Positions 1-6,908 of a stretch of 64,000 nucleotides of DNA are shown piece by piece. Each line of letters begins with the position of its first letter. The stretch's first letter is position 1. The notes under the pieces are model-generated. The model saw only the letters and a program-made list of their open reading frames with translations. It was not told the origin of the DNA and ran no database searches. This stretch comes from Rothia sp. (in: high G+C Gram-positive bacteria) (GTDB taxonomy: Bacteria; Actinomycetota; Actinomycetes; Actinomycetales; Micrococcaceae), in contig NZ_JAUNVZ010000006.1 of assembly GCF_030540545.1 (NCBI RefSeq), positions 24,730-88,729 of the forward strand, in the 5' to 3' direction. Position numbers and translations under genes: made by a program.

Positions 1-4
1 CGGC

Positions 5-73
5 AATCCGGCAAGGCTGTGGCAGTGAATCCGGCAAGGCTGCGGTCACCAATCCGGCAAGGTTGCGGCTGAG
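5..73. repeat. Three tandem copies of a 23-bp repeat
   Basis: Three units start at 5, 28 and 51. Each begins with an 18-base core close to aatccggcaaggctgcgg, with one or two changes between copies, followed by five unrelated bases. The array touches the window edge, so more units may lie upstream. No reading frame across it has coding character. Function is unknown. Confidence 0.8.
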
Positions 74-399
74 TGAGTGTCTTGTTGCGGCGCCACTGCG
101 AAGCGAAGTTTCTATGTAAGCCTTGGCGTAGCCAAGCGCTCGCGTACTCATGCGCGAATACTCATCTCTCGTACCGCGAAACGAACTCGCAAATGCAACC
201 ATCGCGAAGCGACACCGGTTCCCGAAACTCTGTCTAGCCTCCAAACTCATACATACATAGTGAAAATTCGTGACCGGATAGATTCATCCTGAACTGGAAC
301 TTCAGGTCAATAGATAATAATCACTGTTCAAAAATCAATAGACTGAGCGTATCCGTATTATCCTAGGTGAGTACACACTACATCTTCACAAGGATTTTC
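74..399. other. Non-coding stretch before prmC
   Basis: No convincing gene. An open frame at 77-292 has no ribosome binding site and a low-complexity Arg/Thr product, so I discount it. The stretch holds a small hairpin (cttggc/gccaag near 122-136) and the 12-mer CTCGTACCGCGA at 168-179, which recurs in two other gene-free regions. A TATTAT box at 356-361 could be the -10 element for prmC, but no good -35 accompanies it. Confidence 0.6.
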
Positions 400-1344
400 A
401 TGTCTCATCTGATGGTCTCTCCGGGTCAGATTCCGGGTCAGGATCTTTCACGTGCGTTGGAACGTGCCACTCTCCGTCTGTCCTCTGCGGGTATTTCTTC
501 TGCGCGTGTGGATGCTGAGCTGCTGGCTGCGTTCCTTCTGGATGTTGACGCTAATGGTCGTCAGCATACGGAGTATGGTTATAGCATTGTGACTCGCTCG
601 GATGTTCAGCGTGAGGCGATGTTGGGTAAGCGTTTAACCCCGCGTCAGGTGGAGCGTTTTGAGCAGCTGGTTGAGCGCCGCGCGCAGCGTGTGCCTTTGC
701 AGCATATTACGGGTATTGCGCCTTTTCATCGGATTGAGGTGAAGGTTGGCCCGGGTGTGTTTGTGCCGCGCCCTGAGACGGAGCTGCTGGTTGAGGCCGC
801 ACTGGAGGATTTGTCGAGTTATCCGGAGGATTATCGTCCTCGTGTGGTTGATTTGTGTACTGGTTCGGGTGCGATTGCTGCGGCTATTAAGACTGCTTTT
901 CCGCGTGCTCAGGTGCAGGCTGTTGAGCTTTCTCCGGCGGCGGCTGCCTGGGCGCGTAAGAATTTGGAGCCGCGTGGTGTGTATGTAACTCAGGCGGATG
1001 CTCGCGATGTGTTTGCGGATGCTCCGGGTTATTTTGATGTGGTGGTGTCGAATCCGCCGTATATTCCTGCCGGTAATGTGCCGCAGGATCCTGAGGTTGC
1101 TGAGCATGACCCTCAGATGGCGCTGTATGGCGGTGGCGCTGATGGTATGGAGTTGCCGACGGGGATTATTTCTCATGCTCGGTATTTGCTGAAGCCGGGT
1201 GGTTTTTTCGTGATGGAGCATGATGAGTCGCAGGCGGAGGCTGTGGCGGCAGTTATGCGTCGTTATAATTTTGAGCATGTGCGGTTGATTCGTGATTTGG
1301 CGGGTCGTCCGCGTCATACGGCGGCGCATAAGCCTCAGGGCTAG
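400..1344 (+). CDS. prmC: Peptide chain release factor N5-glutamine methyltransferase
   Basis: PrmC (HemK family) methylates the GGQ glutamine of release factors RF1 and RF2 in the cytosol, using S-adenosylmethionine. The 314-residue product has an N-terminal helical domain, a SAM-binding motif (VVDLCTGSGAIA) and the diagnostic NPPY motif in VVVSNPPYIP. I chose the ATG at 400 because an AAGG ribosome binding site lies at about 390-394; an in-frame GTG at 367 lacks one. prfA, the usual partner, is not upstream here. The TsaC-like gene follows after 65 bases, an arrangement common in actinobacteria. Confidence 0.95.
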   Translation: MSHLMVSPGQIPGQDLSRALERATLRLSSAGISSARVDAELLAAFLLDVDANGRQHTEYGYSIVTRSDVQREAMLGKRLTPRQVERFEQLVERRAQRVPLQHITGIAPFHRIEVKVGPGVFVPRPETELLVEAALEDLSSYPEDYRPRVVDLCTGSGAIAAAIKTAFPRAQVQAVELSPAAAAWARKNLEPRGVYVTQADARDVFADAPGYFDVVVSNPPYIPAGNVPQDPEVAEHDPQMALYGGGADGMELPTGIISHARYLLKPGGFFVMEHDESQAEAVAAVMRRYNFEHVRLIRDLAGRPRHTAAHKPQG

Positions 1345-1409
1345 CGCGCTGGGTGAAATTTCGCGCGCCGGGGAGGCGACGCGTCTAAAAATATGCGAAA
1401 ATAGGGCAC

Positions 1410-2678
1410 GTGAACGCTAAGCTTTTCTCTGTACTTGATGATAATGCGCAGCCTGATCCGCAGAAGATGGATCAGGCGGTTGAGGATGCCCGTGAGGTGC
1501 TGAATGCGCACGGCACGGTGGTTATCCCTACGGATACCGTGTACGGTATCGCGGCGGATGCTTATTCCCATCAGGGTGTGGCGAAGTTGCTGGCGGATAA
1601 GGGCCGCGGTCGTAATATGCCGCCGCCCGTGCTGATTTTTGATGTTGCTGCTTTGGGCGGCATTAGTGACGATGTGCCTCAGGACGTTTTTGAGCTGGGT
1701 TATCGTTTCTGGCCGGGCGCGTTGACTTTGATTGTGCACGCGTACCCGTCGATTAGCTGGGATTTGGGTGAGACTCGCGGCACGGTTGCTGTGCGTGTTC
1801 CCGATGATGAGTTTGCTCTGAAGCTGCTGACTAAGCACGGCCCGTTGGCTGTGTCTTCGGCGAATAAGACGGGGCAAGATGCTGCTACGTCTGCTCATGA
1901 GGCGGCTGCTCAGTTGGGGGATGATGTTGCCCTGATCATTGATGCTGGTGTTCGCCCCAAGCGCCCGGTGATTGAGGTTCCTGCTGCTGATGAGCTGGCG
2001 GAGGACTCTGTTATCGAGGAGAGTGCTGAGTCTGCTGAGACTGTTGAGGCTGAAGCGGTGGAGACCGAAGCCGCCAAGACTGAGTCTGTTGATACTGCTG
2101 AATCGGTAGAGGCTGCTGAGTCTGAGGAAGAGTTCGTTTTGGCTCCTCAGGTTCCGGAGATTTTTGAGGTTCTGCCTTCGACTATTGTGGATTGCACTTC
2201 TGAGCCTTATGTTGTGGTGCGTGAGGGTGCGATTAGCGTTGAGGAGTTGCGCGAGGTTGTGCCGAGCATTGTGACTCGTGCTGAGCTGGATGCGCAGAAT
2301 GCGGGTCGTTTGGATCCGTGGCAGTTGCCTCCGGAGGAGCCAAAGGCTGAGCCTGCTGTACCGGCTGCACCGGCGTCTTCTGAGCCGGTGGTGACCGGTC
2401 AGGAGGATCTGGATGAGGCGTATGAGCAGTGGGATGCTGCTAAGAATGGCGGTGCTGATCCTGCGAGCCGTGCGGCTGCTCCTGCTGCGGGTTCGGTGGC
2501 TGAGAGCGTTATGGCTGGTGTCGCGTCGGTTGCTGCCGCTGTGGATCAGGTTCGTACTCGCGGGTACCGTAATAACACTCCGAAGCCTGTGAAGGCTGAG
2601 GACGGCGCGATGAAGCCTGTGAGTGTTGCGGCTGCTGCGAAGCTTGTTGGTGGTTCTACCACTTCTGAGGCCGAGTAA
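1410..2678 (+). CDS. TsaC/Sua5/YrdC-family threonylcarbamoyl-AMP synthase with long acidic C-terminal extension
   Basis: The first ~190 of 422 residues form a YrdC domain. This family makes threonylcarbamoyl-AMP from threonine, bicarbonate and ATP for the t6A modification of ANN-decoding tRNAs. Seen motifs are PTDTVYGIAADA, KGRGRNMPPPVL and VSSANKTGQDAAT. The remaining ~230 residues are rich in Ala, Glu, Val and Ser, contain no domain I recognise, and have no counterpart in the usual 200-350-residue enzymes. The start is a GTG with a weak upstream AGGG. A strong terminator follows the stop. The enzyme assignment is firm; the tail's role is unknown. Confidence 0.9.
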   Translation: MNAKLFSVLDDNAQPDPQKMDQAVEDAREVLNAHGTVVIPTDTVYGIAADAYSHQGVAKLLADKGRGRNMPPPVLIFDVAALGGISDDVPQDVFELGYRFWPGALTLIVHAYPSISWDLGETRGTVAVRVPDDEFALKLLTKHGPLAVSSANKTGQDAATSAHEAAAQLGDDVALIIDAGVRPKRPVIEVPAADELAEDSVIEESAESAETVEAEAVETEAAKTESVDTAESVEAAESEEEFVLAPQVPEIFEVLPSTIVDCTSEPYVVVREGAISVEELREVVPSIVTRAELDAQNAGRLDPWQLPPEEPKAEPAVPAAPASSEPVVTGQEDLDEAYEQWDAAKNGGADPASRAAAPAAGSVAESVMAGVASVAAAVDQVRTRGYRNNTPKPVKAEDGAMKPVSVAAAAKLVGGSTTSEAE

Positions 2679-2691
2679 TCGATTCATAAGG

Positions 2692-2726
2692 AAACGGTCC
2701 GATAGTTTAGCTATCGGACCGTTTTT
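2692..2726 (+). terminator. Rho-independent terminator after the TsaC-like gene
   Basis: A 14-bp perfect stem (aaacggtccgatag with its complement) closes a five-base loop at 2706-2710 and runs into a T tract, 13 bases after the stop codon. Confidence 0.93.
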
Positions 2727-2877
2727 GTGTATCTGAGTGCTTAGCGACCCATGAGCAATGTATCTGACTCGATGAGCTAAGGCATGGGGCGAGCCCAGGG
2801 AAGTTCCGTTTCCGACGTTGCTTGCACGAGCTTCTTACCTGATCGTCATAGGCTCTTCCCAAGCCCGTGTTGACATG

Positions 2878-2947
2878 CTGTGAGCGTAGATAGTGTTTAT
2901 TGAGTCATGTATTGCATGACTCAATAAACACTTTGAGCGCTCACAGC
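2878..2947. repeat. Long nested inverted repeat
   Basis: The outer arms gctgtgagcg (2878-2887) and cgctcacagc (2938-2947) pair perfectly. Inside them an 18-bp perfect stem (2892-2909 with 2915-2932) closes a five-base loop. Only 4-5 unpaired bases on each side separate the two stems. There is no long T tract, so this is not a typical terminator; it could be a cruciform-forming site or a structured RNA. Confidence 0.85.
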
Positions 2948-2973
2948 CCGTCATAATGTGTCGCAATCAGGCA

Positions 2974-3029
2974 TAGGCTGCGGTTCGTTTCCGAGGAAAG
3001 CACAGCTTGGGTGCAATGACCGCAGCCTA
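2974..3029 (+). ncRNA. Possible structured RNA with a three-way junction
   Basis: An 11-bp closing stem (taggctgcggt at 2974-2984 with accgcagccta at 3019-3029) encloses two small hairpins, tttcc-ga-ggaaa and gcac-agcttgg-gtgc. The fold was found by eye and matches no family I know. It sits directly after the nested hairpin. Transcription and strand are not established. Confidence 0.3.
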
Positions 3030-3303
3030 GCCGGATTGCTTGATAGAACCATCCCACGCGGGGTACGGGTGTGTCTCGCTCAGGAAAAAAGGGGAGAAGT
3101 CCCCGCAAAACGCTACCGCCCCGAAAGCGGGAAGAAAAGCACCGTGAGACGCGTACGGGAGGTGACCACCCGAAAACCCCATTCGCAGCCCCGCAGGGAC
3201 TGACGCACACCCACTAAGCCGAGGCATGCAGGAAACGAGGCGTACGCGCGCAGTTTTGCGCACTCCGCAGCGGCGCCGAAAGCATCTCGGGAACGCAAGC
3301 ATA

Positions 3304-3433
3304 GAGGCGAGAGTGGAGGTCCGCGACTCGCGAGTTATGACAAACCCCGCGCACCCTATACATACGAACTATGTATAAGATAGCGCGGGGTTTGGCATTG
3401 TTTGAGCTGGAGCGGGCTCTCTACTCTCGCCTC
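3304..3433 (-). repeat. Family A intergenic element, copy 1 (reverse orientation)
   Basis: The outer arms gaggcgagagt (3304-3314) and actctcgcctc (3423-3433) are perfect complements. Inside, in reverse orientation, are the strands shared by all copies: gagcccgctccagctcaaa (about 3401-3419, reverse complement) and ataactcgcgagtcgcgg (about 3321-3338, reverse complement). A central G/C stem (aaccccgcgc with its complement, about 3343-3393) lies between them. The core also occurs near 22950-23042 and 53285-53377. The T-rich ends of the central hairpin could make it a terminator in either direction. Confidence 0.8.
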
Positions 3434-3550
3434 CAAATGCACAAACGTAACCATAGGTAACTAATGCCTTTTCCTCGTACCGCGACCCAGCCTCAGAGAA
3501 TCTCTGATCTCGCCAGCATCGCCGAAACCACACACGAGAACTTTAACGAG

Positions 3551-3586
3551 AAAGACGGTACCAGAGCTAAGTCTGACACCGTCTTC
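3551..3586 (-). terminator. Likely terminator of the reverse-strand epimerase gene
   Basis: Read on the minus strand, agacggt (3578-3584) pairs with accgtct (3553-3559), with partial pairing inside and a T-containing tail. It lies about 35 bases beyond the stop codon of the 3618-4682 gene. Confidence 0.6.
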
Positions 3587-3617
3587 TGAATATTTAGACA
3601 CTCAAACCGAGCATCGA

Positions 3618-4682
3618 TTACTTGAACTTACGTTCCTTCTTACCGAGCGCAGTATGAGCGTTACGCAGTACTTCGCGTACTCGAGGAGTCGGTACGAGTC
3701 CGTGTACTCGCGCCCAGGAGTCGTCAACGTTTTGTCCGAACCACATGAGTTCGACTTTTCGTACGGATCCTTGGAATTTGTCGCCGAGTAGTTCGGAGAC
3801 GGTGTATCCGGTTTTGACGGCTGCGCGGCAGAACCATTCGGGTAGGGAGATGGGCTTGCGGCGGCCTGCGTCGATCATGACGGATGCTACGGTTGCGTCT
3901 TCCCAAGGCTGTAGCACGATGGGCGGCAGTTCGTCCTCGTATTGGCCGAGCATGACGACGAATTCTGCGAGGGCGTGGGAGGATGAGACGGGGGTTTTGT
4001 GGGTGCCGTCGCCTGCGATGCTGGCGAAGGGGGAGGACGCCATGCGTGCGAAGAGTTCGGTGGTGCGGCGTCCTCGTCCTTGTACGCTGGTGGCGCGGAG
4101 GATACAGATTTCGAGGGCGTGGTCTTCGGGTACGTCGACGGGGTTGTGGGAGGGCGCGGCGGGGAAGGGAGAAGCTTCGGAGCCGGGTGCGCGTCCTTGG
4201 TCGGCGGTTTCGAGGATGTAGTCTCGGATGTCGAGGAGTGCTTCTTCGCCGAGTGCTTTGGAGAATGAGTAGGCGCTAAAGGGCGCGGTGTATTCGCTGG
4301 CGTCGAGGGTGTCTTTGGCTCCTTGGACGGCGGCAGAGGAGAGGTGAATGATTCGCTTGACGCCCGTGCGTTGTGCGGCGATGGCGAGCACTGCGGGTAG
4401 GAGTGCGTTGGCGCCGACAAGTGCGTATTGGTCTTGCATATTGGGCGCTGCGAGCCCCGCGGCGTTGACAACGACGTCGGAGCCGGCGATGGCTTCGGCG
4501 AGGGTGTCGATGATGCCTTCGAGGCGGCGTGCTTCGGTGATGATGTCTTCGCTGTAGAGGGCGTGGGATCCTAGGCGCGGCGCTTCGATGGGGGTTACGG
4601 GGATTCCGAGTGCGCCCAGGCGTGCGGTGATGGCGGAGCCGACGAAGCCGCTGGCGCCGAGTACTTTCCATTGCTGTGCCAT
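3618..4682 (-). CDS. NAD-dependent epimerase/dehydratase (extended SDR family)
   Basis: A 354-residue cytosolic enzyme with an N-terminal Rossmann motif (VLGASGFVGSAI), an HLSSAAVQG segment carrying the catalytic Ser region, and a YxxxK pair in AYSFSKALGEE. Such enzymes act on nucleotide-sugars or related substrates; the substrate cannot be read from the sequence. The ATG start follows an AGAAAGG ribosome binding site. The gene is transcribed away from the polysaccharide genes that begin at 5031, so a role in sugar-nucleotide supply for them is possible but inferred. Its stop is followed by a likely terminator. Confidence 0.85.
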   Translation of the reverse strand: MAQQWKVLGASGFVGSAITARLGALGIPVTPIEAPRLGSHALYSEDIITEARRLEGIIDTLAEAIAGSDVVVNAAGLAAPNMQDQYALVGANALLPAVLAIAAQRTGVKRIIHLSSAAVQGAKDTLDASEYTAPFSAYSFSKALGEEALLDIRDYILETADQGRAPGSEASPFPAAPSHNPVDVPEDHALEICILRATSVQGRGRRTTELFARMASSPFASIAGDGTHKTPVSSSHALAEFVVMLGQYEDELPPIVLQPWEDATVASVMIDAGRRKPISLPEWFCRAAVKTGYTVSELLGDKFQGSVRKVELMWFGQNVDDSWARVHGLVPTPRVREVLRNAHTALGKKERKFK

Positions 4683-5030
4683 TGCGTTGCCTTTCTTCTG
4701 GTGTGGGGCACGTTCTTCGTGCCGGGCGGTTTTTCCTGCGGTGGCGGGAATGAGTGACCGCCTATGTCTACTTTCTCATAGTGGGGGCTGTATGGGAAAC
4801 GTGTGGGTGGGTGTGTGCGTTCTTTGGAAGGTTTTTCGGGGTGTGGTCACAGCTGGCTGCTAGCTGGTGTTCGAATATGACGGTTTGAGCGGTGTTTTTG
4901 GGTGTTTGTGAGCTTTCTCTTTTAGCTTTGGTTTATCTCTTGGGTAAAATGGGTATTCTGGACTGTTGTGCGCGCGGTGCGCCGTGGCGTGATGGTTGTT
5001 TGTTTGGATATGACCCGAGGAGTGAGTGTG
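4683..5030. other. Divergent intergenic region
   Basis: This 348-base G/T-rich spacer separates the reverse-strand epimerase from the forward glycosyltransferase. It must hold both promoters, but I find no clear -35/-10 pair. A TAAAAT at about 4945 is a possible -10 for the forward gene. A small hairpin (gcacgttcttcgtgc, about 4708) lies near the epimerase start. Nothing suggests a gene. Confidence 0.5.
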
Positions 5031-6908
5031 ATGGTGGATTCTATGGTGAATACTGTGCGTGCGCCTCGGGAGGATGTCCGTGTGGTTGCTGTTGTGGTGA
5101 CCTATAACCGTGAGCATTTGCTGCCGGGTACGCTGGCTGGTTTGGCGTCGGGGCGTCGTCGTCCGGATGCTGTGGTGCTGGTGGATAATGCCTCTACTGA
5201 TGGTACAGCTGCGTTTTTGGCGTCTCTGGATTATGAGTTGCCGCTGGATATTGTGTCGCTATCTGTGAATACGGGTGGCGCGGGTGGTTTCGCGGTGGGT
5301 ATTGATCGCGCGTTGGAGCGTCATCAGCCGGATCTGGTGTGGGTGATGGATGATGATACTGAGCCGGGTGTTGATACTTTGGCGGAGGCTGTTGATGCGT
5401 GGCTTGCTTATGCGCCGGTGCGTGCTCAGCGTCCTGCGGTGGTGGCTTCTGCTGTTCAGTGGAGTGATGGTCGCGATCATCCGATGAATACGATGCGTAC
5501 TCGTTTTATGGCGGGGCAGGAGCGTATTGAGCGTGCTGCTGCGGTGGGTGCTCGTCCGATTCGTAGTGGTTCTTTTGTGGCGCTGCTGATGGATGCTCAG
5601 GTGATTCGTCAGAATGGTGGCTTGCCCTGGGCTGATTTCTTTATTTGGAATGATGATTTTGAGTTTTCTACTCGTCTGATTCATCACCGTGAGGGTATTG
5701 CTGTGCCCTCTTCGGTGGCGGCTCATCATACGAAGACTTTTGGTACGACGGATGCTAAGCCGGGTCCGCGTTTTTATAATGATGTGCGTAATAAGCTGTG
5801 GGTGTTTACTCGTTGCCGTACTCTGTCTCCTTTGGAGAAAGTTCTTTATGGTGGTTCTTCGGCGCGCCTGTGGTTGAGTACTTTGCTTAAGACTGATGAG
5901 AAGGGCGTGTATGTGGGCTATTTGGCACGCGGTGTGCGTGATGCTTTGAGCGCACCTGGCACTAATGAGAGTGTGCTGGAGGGCGTGTATCCTCTGAGTT
6001 TCCCTTCGAAGCGTTATAGTGTTCCGGCACCGAGCCTGGATCCGGTTACTTCTACTGATTTTTCGCTGCTAATGAGCGTGTACGCCAAGGATACGCCGGA
6101 GTTTGTGCAGCGTGCTCTGGAATCCAATCTCCTGGAGCAGTCTATGCCTCCGAGCGAGTTGGTTCTGGTGTGTGATGGTCCGCTGGGCGCCGAGTTGGAA
6201 GAGCTCGTATCTTCCTGGCAGGCTAAAGCTGCTGCCGGCGATTGCCCGCCGATTGTGCGCGTGCAGCTGCCGGTTAATGCCGGTTTGGCGGCGGCTTTGA
6301 ATGAGGGTTTGGAAGCGTGCTCCTATGAGCTGGTGGCTCGTGCGGATGCGGATGATATTTCTGAGCCGAATCGTTTTGAGCAGCTGATTCCGGTTTTGGT
6401 GCGTTCTAATGTTGCTTTGCTGGGTTCTGCTATGACCGAGACGGGTGCTGATGGCGTGTCGGTGGAGCGCGTGCGTGCGGCGATTACGGATCAGGCTGAG
6501 TTGCTGCGTGTGCTACCTAAGCGGAATCCGTTCTATCATCCTTCGGTGGCGTTCCGTAAGAGCGCTATTGAGCGTGTGGGTGCTTATGAGTTTGTACCCG
6601 GTGCTGAGGACTGGTGGCTGTGGTGCCGCTTGGCGGATGCCGGTTATGCCCTGGCGAATATTGAGCAGCCGCTGGTGCGTTATCGTGTGGGTGCCGGGGC
6701 CTATACTCGCCGCGGGGGAGTGGACGCGTGGAAGCAGGATTGGGCTATTCAGCGCCGCTTGTATACCGGTCACACGATTTCTAAGGCGCGGTGGGTGCAG
6801 AATATGGCGGTGCGGAGCGTGTATCGTTTTGTTCCGGAGTCTGCTCGTCGTGCAGCTTTTGGTCTTTTGTCTTCTCCTATGTTGTCGTCCGCTCGAAAGG
6901 AGTCTTAA
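5031..6908 (+). CDS. Glycosyltransferase with two family 2 (GT-A) domains
   Basis: A 625-residue protein that joins two glycosyltransferase family 2 domains. The N-terminal half has VVAVVVTYNRE, LVDNASTDGTAAF, the metal/sugar-nucleotide motif WVMDDDTEP and an acceptor-site ED-like stretch IWNDDFEFS; it resembles galactofuranosyl/rhamnosyltransferases. The second half (about residues 345-600) has FSLLMSVYAKDTPEF, ARADADDIS and GAEDWWLWCRLAD, like AmsE-type capsule transferases. No membrane span is evident. Several upstream starts are in frame; I prefer the ATG at 5031 because GAGGA lies at 5017-5021. The stop abuts the next start, so the three polysaccharide genes are probably one operon. The sugars transferred are unknown. 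Confidence 0.88.
   Translation: MVDSMVNTVRAPREDVRVVAVVVTYNREHLLPGTLAGLASGRRRPDAVVLVDNASTDGTAAFLASLDYELPLDIVSLSVNTGGAGGFAVGIDRALERHQPDLVWVMDDDTEPGVDTLAEAVDAWLAYAPVRAQRPAVVASAVQWSDGRDHPMNTMRTRFMAGQERIERAAAVGARPIRSGSFVALLMDAQVIRQNGGLPWADFFIWNDDFEFSTRLIHHREGIAVPSSVAAHHTKTFGTTDAKPGPRFYNDVRNKLWVFTRCRTLSPLEKVLYGGSSARLWLSTLLKTDEKGVYVGYLARGVRDALSAPGTNESVLEGVYPLSFPSKRYSVPAPSLDPVTSTDFSLLMSVYAKDTPEFVQRALESNLLEQSMPPSELVLVCDGPLGAELEELVSSWQAKAAAGDCPPIVRVQLPVNAGLAAALNEGLEACSYELVARADADDISEPNRFEQLIPVLVRSNVALLGSAMTETGADGVSVERVRAAITDQAELLRVLPKRNPFYHPSVAFRKSAIERVGAYEFVPGAEDWWLWCRLADAGYALANIEQPLVRYRVGAGAYTRRGGVDAWKQDWAIQRRLYTGHTISKARWVQNMAVRSVYRFVPESARRAAFGLLSSPMLSSARKES

Larger units (their letters stand above)
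2727..3550. other. Gene-free region rich in inverted repeats
   Basis: About 820 bases with no credible gene: the open frames on both strands lack ribosome binding sites and recognisable domains. It holds a nested hairpin (2878-2947), a possible three-way-junction structure (2974-3029), several short G/C hairpins between 3085 and 3200 (for example ggggagaagtcccc), a family A element (3304-3433) and a copy of CTCGTACCGCGA (3474-3485). I compared it from memory with RNase P RNA, tmRNA, SRP RNA and common riboswitches and found no match. Confidence 0.6.

Noticed and set aside
77-292. 71-codon open frame before prmC
   Set aside because: No ribosome binding site, low-complexity Arg/Thr product, and overlap with a recurring non-coding 12-mer.
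2940-3300. RNase P RNA, tmRNA or SRP RNA
   Set aside because: gaggaaag at about 2992 recalls RNase P RNA, but the rest of its conserved core is absent; tmRNA and SRP RNA signatures were not found.
2941-3302. Overlapping open frames on both strands in the gene-free region
   Set aside because: No ribosome binding sites, no domains, and the DNA is dominated by hairpins and repeats.
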